DNA of 64,000 nt from Saccharomonospora viridis DSM 43017 (GCF_000023865.1 NC_013159.1:2320001-2384000), one strand, 5' to 3'. Counted from the first letter of the stretch, positions 35,001 through 45,045 are shown. Notes: generated by a model from the sequence alone, not told the origin. Numbers and translations: made by a program.

Positions 35001-35456
35001 TCACAGGTTCGGCGAACGGCCTTCGAACGGCGTGGACAACACCACGGTGGTGCGCGTGGACACCTTGGCCGCCTCTCGGATGCGGCGCAACAGGTCCTCC
35101 AGGGCCAAGGGGGACGCCACCCGCACCAACAGCACGTACGACTCGTCACCGGCCACCGAGTAGCACGACTCGATCTCCGGGATGTGTTCGAGCCGCTGCG
35201 GATAGTCGTCAGGCGCGGCCGGATCGTTCGGCGTCAGGGAGATCAACGCCGTCAACGGGAGGCCGATCTGCTCCCCGTCGAGCCGAACGGTGTAGCCGCG
35301 GATCACTCCCCGCTGTTCCAGCCGCCGCACCCGCTGATGCACAGCCGACACCGACAGCCCGACCCGCTCGGCCAGTTCGGTGAAACTACGCCGGCCGTCG
35401 ACGGCCAGTTCCCGCACGATGGCCCGGTCCAGTGGCTCCAGTCCTCCGTTTGTCAT
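35001..35456 (-). CDS. Lrp/AsnC-family transcriptional regulator
   Basis: A 151-residue feast/famine regulator. The N-terminal HTH is FTELAERVGLSVSAVHQRVR (about residues 25-44) and the C-terminal RAM ligand domain runs from about residue 63 (LTALISLTPNDP) with SCYSVAGDESYVLLVRV. It usually acts as an octamer binding amino acids. The ATG overlaps the stop of the M24 peptidase gene in ATGA (35453-35456), so it is co-translated with that enzyme and may sense an amino acid released by it. Confidence 0.93.
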   Translation of the reverse strand: MTNGGLEPLDRAIVRELAVDGRRSFTELAERVGLSVSAVHQRVRRLEQRGVIRGYTVRLDGEQIGLPLTALISLTPNDPAAPDDYPQRLEHIPEIESCYSVAGDESYVLLVRVASPLALEDLLRRIREAAKVSTRTTVVLSTPFEGRSPNL

Positions 35457-36601
35457 GCCGGAAGCACGATCAGCTCGTGGGGACGCCTGTTCAACGGCTC
35501 GCCCCCGTCGGTGGTGACTACGACGATGTCCTCGATGCGGGCACCCCAACGTCCGGCGTGGTAGATGCCCGGTTCGACACTGAACACCATGCCGGGCTCC
35601 AGCGGAAGGTCGTTACCCGCCACGATGTAGGGCTCCTCGTGCACGTCGAGACCGATACCGTGACCGGTGCGGTGGATGAAGTTCGCGCCGAAGCCGGCCT
35701 CCGTGATGATCTCACGGGCGACCGCGTCGATCTCCTGCGCCGTCACCCCGGGCCGCACCGCCCGCACGGCCGCGGCCTGCGCGCGCTGCAGTACCGCGTA
35801 CGTGTCCGCCACGTCGGCATCGCGGGGTTCCCCCACAGCGTAGGTGCGCGTGCAGTCGGAGTTGTAGCCCTCGGGGATTGGTCCGCCGATGTCGACCACC
35901 ACCACGTCACCGGGCTGGATCACCCGATCGGACACGTCGTGGTGTGGGCTGGCCCCGTTGGGCCCGGAACCGACGATCACGAAGTCGGCGTGCGTGTGGC
36001 CCTCGGCGACGATCGCCTCGGTGATGTCCGCCCCCACCTCGGCCTCGGTGCGCCCCGGCCGCAACCATTCGCCCATCCGCGCGTGGACCCGGTCGATCGC
36101 CTCGGCCGCCTTGCGCAGCGCGGCGAGTTCGGCGGCGTCCTTACGCATCCGCAGCTGCCGCAGGATCGGCCCGGCGAGGACCTGTTCGGCGTCGGACACC
36201 GCGTCCCGCAGTCCGAGGACGTGCAGGGCGGCCATCGTGTCGCTCACCGCCACTCGCCCTGGTCGGCCCAACCGGTCGGCGACCATCCGGTACGGATCGT
36301 CACCGTCGACCCACGTGACCACTTCCACGCCGAGTTCGTCGGTCGGGATGTCGGCGTATCCGGGGGCTTCCAGCTTCGGTAGCAGCAGGATCGGTTCGGC
36401 CTCGGCGGATGCGGGCACGACCAGCGTGGTGAGTCGCTCGAAGGACCCACCCGCCTGTCCGATCAGATACCGCAGGTCGGAGCCGGGCGCGATCAACAAC
36501 GCGTCCGTGGCTGCGTCGGCCGCGGCGGCTCGGGCACGGTCGAGTCGGGCACGCAGCGTGGAGGCATCGGGGGCGGGTGTGTGCAGCGAACGACGCGACA
36601 T
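35453..36601 (-). CDS. M24B-family Xaa-Pro dipeptidase/aminopeptidase
   Basis: Metallopeptidase of 382 residues with a creatinase-type N-terminal domain (to about 145) and a pita-bread catalytic domain. Metal ligands are visible: Asp in VVVDIGGP, Asp in NSDCTRTYAV, His in HRTGHGIGLDVHEEP, Glu in FSVEPGIY, and Glu in ARIEDIVV. It cleaves dipeptides or N-terminal residues next to proline in the cytoplasm. It matches PepE/PepQ (Rv2089c) of mycobacteria by position beside the exonuclease. Start ATG 36601 (MSRRSLHTPAPD). Divergent from the exonuclease. Confidence 0.93.
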   Translation of the reverse strand: MSRRSLHTPAPDASTLRARLDRARAAAADAATDALLIAPGSDLRYLIGQAGGSFERLTTLVVPASAEAEPILLLPKLEAPGYADIPTDELGVEVVTWVDGDDPYRMVADRLGRPGRVAVSDTMAALHVLGLRDAVSDAEQVLAGPILRQLRMRKDAAELAALRKAAEAIDRVHARMGEWLRPGRTEAEVGADITEAIVAEGHTHADFVIVGSGPNGASPHHDVSDRVIQPGDVVVVDIGGPIPEGYNSDCTRTYAVGEPRDADVADTYAVLQRAQAAAVRAVRPGVTAQEIDAVAREIITEAGFGANFIHRTGHGIGLDVHEEPYIVAGNDLPLEPGMVFSVEPGIYHAGRWGARIEDIVVVTTDGGEPLNRRPHELIVLPA

Positions 36602-36678
36602 GGCCGAAAGCCTAACCTTCCGGCACGGCGTGTGCCCGCACACCCACCACGCGTGCGACGGTGTGGCAGGCTGGGCGC

Positions 36679-37641
36679 GTGACCGCCCCGTTGGTGCTGC
36701 TCGATGCCGCGAGCCTGTATTTCCGTTCGTTCTTCGCGCTGCCCGAGTCGCTGACCGCGCCCGACGGCACACCGGTGAACGCCGTGCGTGGATTCGCCGA
36801 CACCGTGGCCCGGGTGCTGACCGACCGTCGCCCGGCCCGGCTGGTGGCGTGTCTCGACGCCGACTGGCGTCCCGAGTTCCGGGTGCGGGCGCTGCCCAGC
36901 TACAAGGCGCACCGGGTCGCCGAGAGCTCCGAGGAGGGCCCGGACGTCGAGGAGGTGCCCGACACTCTCACACCACAGGTGCCGATCATCCTGGAATTGT
37001 TGGAAGCGGTCGGGATCGCCACGGCGGAGGCCGAGGGGTTCGAGGCCGACGACGTCATCGGCACGTTGGCCGCCCGGGAGGCGCAACTACCCGTGGAGGT
37101 GGTGACCGGCGATCGCGACCTGTTCCAACTGGTGCGCTCCGAGCCGAGCCCGGTGTCGGTGATCTACGTGGGTAAAGGGTGGGCCAAGGCCGAGGTGTTG
37201 GGTCCGGCCGAGGTCGCCGCACGCTACGGCCTACCCGCCGAACACGCCGGCGCCGCCTACGCCGACATGGCGATGTTGCGAGGTGACCCGTCCGACGGGC
37301 TGCCCGGGGTCCCCGGCATCGGGGAGAAGACGGCCGCGAAACTGGTGACCCGCTTCGGCTCGCTGGAAGCACTGGTGGCCGCGGCCCGGGACGGCCATCC
37401 CGATGTGCCCCCACGGGCACGGACCAAGCTGGTGGAGTCGTCCGACTATCTCGCGGCGGCACCGCTGGTGGTGCGGGTGGCCACCGACGCCCCCGTGATC
37501 GGCGTGGACGACGACCACGTGCCCCACGAACCCGTGGCCCCGGAGCGCGTGGCGGAACTCGCCGAACGCTACAACCTCGGCGGATCGGTGACGCGTCTGC
37601 TGGCCGCCCTGTCCGGTCAGAGCGGCAGGCCGACCTCGTAG
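36679..37641 (+). CDS. 5'-3' exonuclease (PolA exonuclease-domain/flap endonuclease type)
   Basis: A 320-residue stand-alone nuclease like the 5' nuclease domain of DNA polymerase I. The conserved acidic cluster is seen in [38 protein letters not shown] and [11 protein letters not shown], with the helix-three-turn/HhH region [20 protein letters not shown]. It likely removes RNA primers or flaps. GTG 36679 places the first Asp at residue 9; the RNase-HII-type or polymerase parts are absent. The M. tuberculosis counterpart by neighbourhood is Rv2090. Its tail overlaps the convergent lipoprotein gene by 25 bases. Confidence 0.92.
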   Translation: MTAPLVLLDAASLYFRSFFALPESLTAPDGTPVNAVRGFADTVARVLTDRRPARLVACLDADWRPEFRVRALPSYKAHRVAESSEEGPDVEEVPDTLTPQVPIILELLEAVGIATAEAEGFEADDVIGTLAAREAQLPVEVVTGDRDLFQLVRSEPSPVSVIYVGKGWAKAEVLGPAEVAARYGLPAEHAGAAYADMAMLRGDPSDGLPGVPGIGEKTAAKLVTRFGSLEALVAAARDGHPDVPPRARTKLVESSDYLAAAPLVVRVATDAPVIGVDDDHVPHEPVAPERVAELAERYNLGGSVTRLLAALSGQSGRPTS

Positions 37642-38027
37642 AGACCGTCGTCGTCCACGATCTCGATCGGTACGCGTTTGTTCTCGCCCTCGATGATGGC
37701 CATGCAGTCGAAAGTGGCGCCTTTACGCACGGTCGGCCGCAACGGGCAGCTGACCTTCTCGACGTCGCTGATGCCGTAGCTGCCGGTGAGCACCGCCCGC
37801 ACCGACTTCTCCACGGCAGCGCCGTTGAGCGCCTTCGGCACCGGCGTCAAGGATGTGGACGACTGGGCGCTCGTCGAGGAGCTGGTTGTGGGCTCGGCGG
37901 GGACGATGACGTCTCGTTCGGCCGGTTCGGCCTCGTCACCGGCACAGGAGCCGAGGGTCAGGACCGCACAGACGGATAGGACTCCCCACCACAGCACACC
38001 GCGTACCCGCACGGCCGGACACTCCAC
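37617..38027 (-). CDS. DUF4333-domain lipoprotein
   Basis: A 136-residue putative lipoprotein. The N-terminal signal ([18 protein letters not shown]) ends in a lipobox-like LGSC, followed by an acidic and Ser/Thr-rich linker to about residue 66. The C-terminal DUF4333 domain has [35 protein letters not shown] and [12 protein letters not shown], with two Cys likely disulfide-bonded. Start GTG 38027. Its function is unknown. It is the last gene of the minus-strand run that includes the Eis-like gene and a second DUF4333 protein. Confidence 0.85.
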   Translation of the reverse strand: MECPAVRVRGVLWWGVLSVCAVLTLGSCAGDEAEPAERDVIVPAEPTTSSSTSAQSSTSLTPVPKALNGAAVEKSVRAVLTGSYGISDVEKVSCPLRPTVRKGATFDCMAIIEGENKRVPIEIVDDDGLYEVGLPL

Positions 38028-38055
38028 AACGCTCGCTGTCGAAAAAGCCTCTCGG

Positions 38056-39249
38056 TCAGAAAAACGTACCGCACCACGGAGTCGACCGCGTGCGGGCCAA
38101 TTCGTCCAGACGCGGAGTGACCTCGAAGTCGCGCACGGTGATCCGCCCGGCGTCCACCAGAGTCGAGGGCCGCCACCCCCCGGTGAACATCATCGCCAAC
38201 GTGTCCACGGCGAGACGGGCGTCGGCGGGCTGATCGGTGCGCGTCACCCCAGCCGGCCCGACCTGATACCGGTCGGCGTTGTGCTCCAGCACGGGATCGA
38301 CGACCTCCAGTACGAGGGGTTCACCGTGCCAGGTCCGCGACCGCAGTGCGGCCTCGACGTCCACCAGGCGCAACCACGCCTCGTCGCCCACCTCGGTGGT
38401 CTCACAGGCACGGGGATCGGTGAACAGCAGCTCCAGCGGTTCTTCCAAGGAGCGCTGGTACGCCACGATGGTCTCGACGAGGTCCACGCCGAGCAGGAAA
38501 CGCCACAGTCCCGCGAACGCGGTCGCGTCCGCGGTGTGCAGGTCGACGACCCGTAGCGTCCCGAGCTGGCCGGATTGCCGGCTCACCTGGTAGATCGCGA
38601 ATCCGTCGGGCCCGTCCGCGCCGTGATGCACGAGTGTCGTCACAGGCTCATCGCTCTGGCGTAACCGGGCGAACAGCCCCGCCCACCACCGCTCGGAACG
38701 GGTCATCATGCCGGGTCGCAACGGAATCCGCGCGTACACGTCGGGCAGTCGGCGTTCGGCCTCGTCGAGGTCGAGCAGTTCGACCGGCCCTCCGGTGGGG
38801 GCCTCGGGCCGCAGTCGTGCCTGCCGTCGGTGCACGGTGCAGGAACGGGCACGGGTGGCGATGCCGTAACCGAACCGCCCGTAGATCTCCCCCTCGGTGG
38901 CGTACAGCATGGCGGCGGGCACCCCTCGTTCGACGAGGTCGGTGAGCTGGCGACGCATCAACGCCGTCAGCACACCGCGACGGGTGCGGTCGACCCGAAC
39001 CCCGACGCCTGTGACGGCGGCCAACGGGATCCGAGCGCCGCCGGGCACGACCAGTTCGGCGTCCGTCGACCGGGCCGTACCGATCAGCTGCTCGTCGAAG
39101 GCTCCGAACACCCGTCCCGGCTGGTACACGGGACGAAGCCGCTCCCACTGCTCGTCGGTGGGAGGCACGTGGTGCAAAGCACCGCGGAACAACGCGTGTG
39201 CCGCACGGAACTCATCGTCGCGCAGCGCACGGACCACAACATCGTTCAT
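38056..39249 (-). CDS. Eis-family N-acetyltransferase
   Basis: A 397-residue acetyltransferase of the Eis type: an N-terminal GNAT domain (MNDVVVRALRDDEF, VTGVGVRVDRTRRGVLTALM for acetyl-CoA binding, GEIYGRFGYG), a second GNAT-like fold from about 160, and a C-terminal SCP2-like domain whose end (WCGTFF) supplies the C-terminal carboxylate used as base in Eis. Members modify aminoglycosides and other amines at several positions. No resistance claim follows from sequence alone. Sits between two DUF4333 genes, with which it may share a transcript. Confidence 0.92.
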   Translation of the reverse strand: MNDVVVRALRDDEFRAAHALFRGALHHVPPTDEQWERLRPVYQPGRVFGAFDEQLIGTARSTDAELVVPGGARIPLAAVTGVGVRVDRTRRGVLTALMRRQLTDLVERGVPAAMLYATEGEIYGRFGYGIATRARSCTVHRRQARLRPEAPTGGPVELLDLDEAERRLPDVYARIPLRPGMMTRSERWWAGLFARLRQSDEPVTTLVHHGADGPDGFAIYQVSRQSGQLGTLRVVDLHTADATAFAGLWRFLLGVDLVETIVAYQRSLEEPLELLFTDPRACETTEVGDEAWLRLVDVEAALRSRTWHGEPLVLEVVDPVLEHNADRYQVGPAGVTRTDQPADARLAVDTLAMMFTGGWRPSTLVDAGRITVRDFEVTPRLDELARTRSTPWCGTFF

Positions 39250-39330
39250 GCATTCGTCCTGTCGTACCGGGCCGAAAGCTCAGGGCCCACAGCGGGCGAC
39301 ACCGTGGCCCGCCGGAGGTCCGACGGAACC

Positions 39331-39954
39331 TCAACCCTCCGGCGTCGGCCTGTCCACGGTGTAGCGGCCTTCGTCACTGACCACCGTGATCTTCACGCTC
39401 TGTTGTTGACCGTCCACGGTGGCGTCGCAGGTGAACGTGTGTCCTTCCTCGACCTTCTGGTCAGCGGGGCAGCTCACGCTCTCCACGGACAGTCCGTAGC
39501 TGTCCTGCAACACCCGCTGGATGTCGCTTTCCATCCGTTCCTGGTCGAACACCGTCGAGTTCAACAACCCCGGCTTCCAGAACAGCACCACACCCGCGGC
39601 CGCGAGTAACACCACGGTCACGGCGATCCCGATCCACAGTCCCTTGCCCGACTTCTTGCCGGACTGTTCGCCGCCGGGCGGAGGCGCACCGTAGGACTGC
39701 CCGGGCTGTTGACCGAAGGCGGGTTGCTGACCGTACGCGTTCTGTTGGCCGTACGGATTGGACTGGTCGTACGGATTCGGTGCGGGCTGCTGACCGTACT
39801 GCGGGGCGCCGTAGGGCTGCCCGTATCCGGGCTGTTGACCGAAGGCAGGCTGCTGACCATACCCACCGGGCTGGGCGAAGCCACCGGATGCGGGATTAGC
39901 GGGCGGTTGCTGACCCCATTGCCCGGGGTTGTTACCTCCGTATGGCGTGCTCAT
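39331..39954 (-). CDS. Single-pass membrane protein with Gln/Pro/Gly-rich N-terminus and DUF4333 domain
   Basis: A 207-residue protein. Residues 1-100 are low-complexity with repeated YGQQPAFGQQPG-like units and are predicted cytoplasmic. A basic GKKSGKG stop-transfer precedes one membrane helix (LWIGIAVTVVLLAAAGVVLF), and the extracytoplasmic DUF4333 domain has SVSCPADQKVEEGHTFTCDA with two Cys. The M. tuberculosis gene next to helY (Rv2091c) has a similar build. The design resembles the triplicated proteins at 58.9-61.4 kb, but the ectodomain is different. Confidence 0.88.
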   Translation of the reverse strand: MSTPYGGNNPGQWGQQPPANPASGGFAQPGGYGQQPAFGQQPGYGQPYGAPQYGQQPAPNPYDQSNPYGQQNAYGQQPAFGQQPGQSYGAPPPGGEQSGKKSGKGLWIGIAVTVVLLAAAGVVLFWKPGLLNSTVFDQERMESDIQRVLQDSYGLSVESVSCPADQKVEEGHTFTCDATVDGQQQSVKITVVSDEGRYTVDRPTPEG

Positions 39955-40070
39955 CGTGTTGCCTTTCGCCTGCTTTCGCCTGTCCGACCACAGTCGTGTG
40001 TCAGGTCACGCTGCCACGGCAGCCCTCCGCGGGCCGCCGCCCCGAAATACAACCACACTCCTTACACGCC

Positions 40071-42827
40071 TCACAGCTCCCCCGCCGCGACGACACCGCG
40101 CCGAAGCAATCGGGACGCCTTCCCGGCCGCACCACCGACGGGATGTTCCTTACCGAGCACGTCCCTGATCTGTTCGAGCAGGTCCACCACCTGCCGGGAC
40201 CACCGTACGAAGTCGCCCGCGGACAATTCCTGCCCGTTCACCTCGGCGGAGGTGAGGACCTTCTCCAAGGACTCACCCCGTGCCCACCGGTACACCGGCC
40301 ACGCGAATCCAGCGTCCGGCTCGCGGGTGGGGTCCAACCGATGCCGTCGCTCGTCCTCCACCAGGTCGCTCCACAGGCGCACCGTTTCCTGCCACGCCTT
40401 GTTGACCGGGCCCGCAGGCACCTTGGCCTCGGCGGTGGAGTCACGACGCGCCTCGTACACCAAAGTGGAGACGACGGCGGCGAGCTCGGCCGGCGCGAGA
40501 CCGTGCCAGACACGCTGCCGGATGCATTCGGCGGCCAGCAGGTCCGACTCGCTGTACAGGCGGGCGAGCAGCTGTCCGTGCTCGGTGACGTCGTCCCCGC
40601 TCTCACCGAGATAGCCACGTTCGATCAACAACCGGCGGATGCGGTCGAAGGCTCGGGCCAGGGAGTGGGTCGTGGCCGCGACCTTGCGTTTGAGCCTCTG
40701 GTTGTCCTCCGCCAACCGCTGATAACGCTCGACCCATCGCAGGTTGGCCTCGCGGTCCGCCATCCCGTGCACGGGGTGGGCACGCAACTGTCGCCGCAAC
40801 TCCGCCAACTCGGGATCGGAATGGGCATCGGAGCGCCACCGCTGTCGCTTCGGAGGACGGATACCGGTGTTCCGCAGCGACGAGGCGATGTCCCGACGTG
40901 TTTTCGGCGAACGCAGCTCGACGTGTTTGGGCAACCGCAGTCGTCCCAACGGTTCCACGGGGGTCGGGAAGTCGGACAGCGACAGGGTGCCGGCCCAACG
41001 GTCCTCGGTGACCACGAGGGGCCGTGGCTCGTCGAATTGGTCCACTCCGGAGTCGATGACCACGGCCAGTCCCGCCCGGCGACCCGACGGCACGGCGATG
41101 ACGTCACCTTTCCGGAGCTTCTCCAGGGACTTCGCGGTCTGGGCCCGACGCGCGGCCGTGTTCTGCCGGGCGAGCGCCTTCTCCCGTTCGGAGATCTTCT
41201 TCCGCAACGTCAGGTAGGACAGCATCTCGTCGAAGTCCCCGGTGACGGCGTCGGCGTAGCCGCGTAGCGCCTCGGTGTTGCGTTCGATGCGCCGGGACAG
41301 TCCCACCACCGAGCGGTCTGCCTGGAACTGGGCGAACGACTGTTCCAGCAGCTCGCGAGCTTTCACCGCGCCGAATCGACCGACCAGGTTGACGGCCATG
41401 TTGTAGCCGGGACGGAACGACGAGCGCAGCGGATACGTGCGGGTGGACGCCAGTCCGGCGACCTGCCTGGGGTCCACCCCCGGTTGCCACACGACCACCG
41501 CGTGCCCCTCGACGTCGATGCCACGTCGCCCGGCACGACCGGTGAGCTGGGTGTATTCGCCGGGGGTGAGATCGACGTGCGATTCCCCGTTGTACTTGAC
41601 GAGCCGTTCGAGCACCACGGTGCGGGCGGGCATGTTGATGCCCAGGGCGAGCGTCTCGGTGGCGAACACGACCTTGACCAGCCCGCGGACGAACAGTTCC
41701 TCGACCGTCTCCTTGAAGGCGGGCAGCAGCCCGGCATGGTGCGCGGCGATGCCCTGTTCCAGGCCTTCCCGCCATTCCCAGTAACCCAGCACCTCCAGGT
41801 CGCTGGGCGGCAGGTCGGCGGTGCGTTCATCGACGATGCGTCGCACCTGCTGGACCTCGTCGGGGGTGTTGAGGCGCAGCCCCGAACGCACGCACTGAGT
41901 CACGGCCGCGTCGCAGCCCGCGCGGGAGAAGATGAACACGATCGCGGGTAGCAGTCCGGCCCGATCGAGCCGATCGACGATCTCCGTGCGTGACGGAGGT
42001 CGATAGCGCGGTCCCCGCTGGGGGGCGCCACGCCTGCTGCGGCCCCGCAGTCCCGCGGGAACGTGCATCCGCCCGGCCTCCTCGACCGCTCGCAGCAGGC
42101 GGGGGTTGAGCTTGGCTTCACCGGTGTCGGCGCGCTCCCCGACGAACAGGTCGTACAAGCGTCCACCGACCAGCATGTGCTGCCACAACGGCACGGGCCG
42201 GTGCTCGTCCACCACGACGGTGGTGTCACCGCGGACCTCGACCAGCCACTCCCCGAACTCCTCAGCGTTGCTGACGGTCGCCGACAGTCCGACCACCCGC
42301 ACATAGTCGGGCAGGTGCAGGATCACCTCCTCCCACACCGCGCCGCGGAAGCGATCGGCGAGGTAGTGCACCTCGTCCAACACGACGTAGCCGAGGTCGT
42401 CGAGCGTGGTGGACTCGGCGTACAGCATGTTGCGCAGCACCTCGGTGGTCATCACCACGATCTGTGCCCCGCCGTTGATGGAGGTGTCACCGGTGAGCAG
42501 GCCGACGATGTCGGAGCCGTAGCGCTCGACCAGGTCGCCGTACTTCTGGTTGGACAGCGCCTTGATCGGGGTCGTGTAGAAGCACTTGCGTCCCTCGGCT
42601 AGCGCCAGGTGGACGGCGAACTCGCCGACGATCGTCTTGCCCGCACCGGTCGGCGCGCACACGAGCACGCCGTGTCCGTCCTCGAGCGCTTCACAGCCTC
42701 TGACCTGGAAGTCGTCGAACTCGAACGACACCTCGGCTGCGAATCGAGTGAGTTGCGGGTACCGGCTGCGTCGCCGCGCTGCTGCGTAGGCCTCGGCCGG
42801 GCTCGGAGATGTAGTGGAGGAGTCCAC
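40071..42827 (-). CDS. helY: DEAD/DEAH-box helicase HelY (Ski2/Mtr4-like, DSHCT domain)
   Basis: A 918-residue superfamily 2 helicase. Motif I is CAPTGAGKTIVGEF (about residue 60), motif II VLDEVHYLADRF (DEVH), motif III SATVSN, motif IV-V VFIFSRAGCD and TETLALGINMPARTVV, and motif VI QLTGRAGRRGID. The C-terminus is the DSHCT domain of Ski2/Mtr4-like RNA helicases. Starts at GTG 42827. Its position near tatC and DUF4333 matches helY Rv2092c in M. tuberculosis. It likely handles structured RNA or DNA-RNA hybrids; the exact substrate in actinobacteria is not settled. Confidence 0.94.
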   Translation of the reverse strand: MDSSTTSPSPAEAYAAARRRSRYPQLTRFAAEVSFEFDDFQVRGCEALEDGHGVLVCAPTGAGKTIVGEFAVHLALAEGRKCFYTTPIKALSNQKYGDLVERYGSDIVGLLTGDTSINGGAQIVVMTTEVLRNMLYAESTTLDDLGYVVLDEVHYLADRFRGAVWEEVILHLPDYVRVVGLSATVSNAEEFGEWLVEVRGDTTVVVDEHRPVPLWQHMLVGGRLYDLFVGERADTGEAKLNPRLLRAVEEAGRMHVPAGLRGRSRRGAPQRGPRYRPPSRTEIVDRLDRAGLLPAIVFIFSRAGCDAAVTQCVRSGLRLNTPDEVQQVRRIVDERTADLPPSDLEVLGYWEWREGLEQGIAAHHAGLLPAFKETVEELFVRGLVKVVFATETLALGINMPARTVVLERLVKYNGESHVDLTPGEYTQLTGRAGRRGIDVEGHAVVVWQPGVDPRQVAGLASTRTYPLRSSFRPGYNMAVNLVGRFGAVKARELLEQSFAQFQADRSVVGLSRRIERNTEALRGYADAVTGDFDEMLSYLTLRKKISEREKALARQNTAARRAQTAKSLEKLRKGDVIAVPSGRRAGLAVVIDSGVDQFDEPRPLVVTEDRWAGTLSLSDFPTPVEPLGRLRLPKHVELRSPKTRRDIASSLRNTGIRPPKRQRWRSDAHSDPELAELRRQLRAHPVHGMADREANLRWVERYQRLAEDNQRLKRKVAATTHSLARAFDRIRRLLIERGYLGESGDDVTEHGQLLARLYSESDLLAAECIRQRVWHGLAPAELAAVVSTLVYEARRDSTAEAKVPAGPVNKAWQETVRLWSDLVEDERRHRLDPTREPDAGFAWPVYRWARGESLEKVLTSAEVNGQELSAGDFVRWSRQVVDLLEQIRDVLGKEHPVGGAAGKASRLLRRGVVAAGEL

Positions 42828-43081
42828 AAACGCCAGGGTTTCACATCCGGTGGAGCGTGTGCACGGGGTGGTGCCGAGTGAACGTCCACGCGACGGGTGA
42901 GCCTCCCCACCGGTACCCGAACCCGGGCCTTCGCACCGCTTGGACCGTCAGGGAGCGTCGTCGGGACACGCTCCAGTACCCGCGGAGCCATACGGGCACC
43001 GCGCGGGCAGTGGGGGCGCATGGGGCGCTGCGCGTGGTGAGCCGGACGAGTCGGGAGGACGAATCCACGACGGTCGAGGAG

Positions 43082-43996
43082 TCAGACGAGAACGTGCAAG
43101 GCCCTCGGCACACACGTCACCGTCACCGGAAGCGCACCCAACGCATCACCGTCGGCGAACACCGGCCACCGCGGAGTGCCGGCAACGTGATGTTCGATGC
43201 GCACCCACGAGGCGCGCAGAGTGTGTACGGCAGGATGCCGCACGTGGGCCCCGGTACGGAGACGGGGCAGTATCCGTGCCAGTTGCAGTCGGCTCACGCG
43301 CCCCACCACCGTGACGTCGAACAGGCCGTCGTCCGGCCGCGCGCCTGGACAGATCGGCACACCACCGCCGTAGAACGCGGTGTTGCCCACCGCCACCAAC
43401 GTGGCCTCCAAGGTCACCCGTTCCACGTCGGTGTCCACCACGACCGGACGGGAACGCAGTGACACCAGCTCCCGCAGCAGAGCGACGTCGTAACGCCGCG
43501 GGCCGGACGGCCAGGGCAAGCGATTGGCGCGGGCGTTGACGGCCGCGTCGAACCCCGTGCACAACACCGTGCCGAACCACCGGGTCCCCTCCGAGGCGAC
43601 GCCATCCGCACGGCCTACATCGACCACGCGGCGCCGCCCACTTCGAAGGGCCGACAGCACGGTCTCGACGGCTTCCCCGGGCCGTTCGGGGATCCCCAGA
43701 GCCCGGGCGAAGTCGTTACCGGTGCCCGCGGGCACCAGTCCCAGCGCCATCTCGGTTCCGGCGCAGCACTGCACGGCTTGGTGCATGGCGCCGTCCCCAC
43801 CGAGCACGACGAGCGCGTCCAGCCCCGCTGCGCGACAGTCCGCCACCAACCCACGGAACCGCTGCGGCGTGTCGGCGGCGATCAGCGTCAGCTCGTCGAC
43901 CTCCGCACGCAGCCTCTCGGCGACCGTGCCGGCTATTCGTGCGGCCGAGCCCTGCCCGGAACCGGGGTGCACGGCCAGCGCCACTCGCTGTCCCAT
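43082..43996 (-). CDS. Diacylglycerol kinase-family lipid kinase
   Basis: A 304-residue kinase of the DAGK-catalytic family (YegS/DgkB-like). The N-terminal catalytic domain has VVLGGDGAMHQAVQC (GGDGT-like motif with Ala in the last position), LGLVPAGTGNDFARALG, and the C-terminal domain has VVVGNTAFYGGGVPICPGAR and DDGLFDVTVVG. It would phosphorylate a diacylglycerol or related lipid alcohol at the membrane. ATG 43996 is three bases from the end of tatC, so it is part of the tat operon. A second lipid-kinase domain occurs in the fusion at 49.2-50.6 kb. Confidence 0.92.
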   Translation of the reverse strand: MGQRVALAVHPGSGQGSAARIAGTVAERLRAEVDELTLIAADTPQRFRGLVADCRAAGLDALVVLGGDGAMHQAVQCCAGTEMALGLVPAGTGNDFARALGIPERPGEAVETVLSALRSGRRRVVDVGRADGVASEGTRWFGTVLCTGFDAAVNARANRLPWPSGPRRYDVALLRELVSLRSRPVVVDTDVERVTLEATLVAVGNTAFYGGGVPICPGARPDDGLFDVTVVGRVSRLQLARILPRLRTGAHVRHPAVHTLRASWVRIEHHVAGTPRWPVFADGDALGALPVTVTCVPRALHVLV

Positions 43997-43999
43997 GCG

Positions 44000-44965
44000 C
44001 TATGTGATGTCGTCGGTGTTCGGCTTGCCCCCACCCGAACTGCGGGGTCCGTCGTGGGGGGATTCGTCGTCGACCGTGCTCGGCACGTAGTCGAACGGGG
44101 CGGGCTCGTCATCGGCGAGCTCGTCCCAGTCCTCCTCGCCGCGCTTGCGGGCCTTCCTCCGGTCATGCAGGCGTGTGATCTGCAACGCGAACTCCAGCAA
44201 CAGCGTCAACGCACCCGCCAAAGCGAGCATGGAGAACGGGTCGGCCGGAGTCACGAACGCCGCGAACACGAACGCGATGAAGATGAGTCCACGACGCCAC
44301 TTACTCAGCTGCGCGTAGCTCACCACGCCCACCCGGTTGAGCATGATGACCAGCAGGGGAACCTCGAAGCTCACCCCGAAGATCAACAACAGGGACAGCA
44401 CGAACGAGACGTACTTGTCACCGGTGAACCAGGTGTCGAACGCGCCGCCGCCGAAGTTCACCAGGATCTCCAGCGCGAACGGCACCAACGCGTACGCCAG
44501 CACCGCACCCAGTGCGAACAGCACGCTCGCGAAGCCCACGAACGTGAGCGCGTAGCGGCGTTCCTTCGAGTACAGGCCCGGAGCGATGAACGCCCACAGC
44601 TGGTACAGCCACACCGGAGCGAACAACACCGCGCCCGCGGTCAGACCCACCTTCAGTTGGATCATGAACGCTTCGAACGGCACGGTCTGCAACAGCCGGC
44701 ACGGTGGGTCCCTGGGGAACCGTTTGTCGGGGGGAATCGCACAGTACGGGCCGGTGACGAGCTCGCCGAGGGACGGGATGGGTCCCACCCGATTGGAGAA
44801 CCACAAGAATCCCACGACGCCACCCGCGACGAGCGCAAGCAACGCGAAACCCAGGCGCCGGCGAAACTCGTAGATGTGCTCGATCAGCGTCATCGTGCCG
44901 TCGGGGTTGTGCCGACGGCTGCGCTTGCGCCGCATACTCGCGCGGCTGTTCGAGGAGTCCGCCAC
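44000..44965 (-). CDS. tatC: Sec-independent protein translocase subunit TatC
   Basis: Core receptor of the twin-arginine translocase, which moves folded proteins across the membrane. The 321-residue protein has six helices. It shows the N-terminal MTLIEHIYEFRRRL, the periplasmic-loop region before PFEAFMIQLKVGLTAGAVLF, FAPVWLYQLWAFIAPGL, FGVSFEVPLLVIMLNRVGVV and ITPADPFSMLALAGAL-type end (here VTPADPFSM). A long charged C-terminal tail of about 65 residues is typical for actinobacteria. Precedes the lipid kinase and follows tatA in the operon. Confidence 0.96.
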   Translation of the reverse strand: MADSSNSRASMRRKRSRRHNPDGTMTLIEHIYEFRRRLGFALLALVAGGVVGFLWFSNRVGPIPSLGELVTGPYCAIPPDKRFPRDPPCRLLQTVPFEAFMIQLKVGLTAGAVLFAPVWLYQLWAFIAPGLYSKERRYALTFVGFASVLFALGAVLAYALVPFALEILVNFGGGAFDTWFTGDKYVSFVLSLLLIFGVSFEVPLLVIMLNRVGVVSYAQLSKWRRGLIFIAFVFAAFVTPADPFSMLALAGALTLLLEFALQITRLHDRRKARKRGEEDWDELADDEPAPFDYVPSTVDDESPHDGPRSSGGGKPNTDDIT

Positions 44966-45045
44966 GAACCGTGTCCGTTCTCGTCCCGTATCGCCGAATC
45001 AGACCTGAAAAGGGTGAACCGTGGTCAGCAAGAGGTGGGCCGTGG

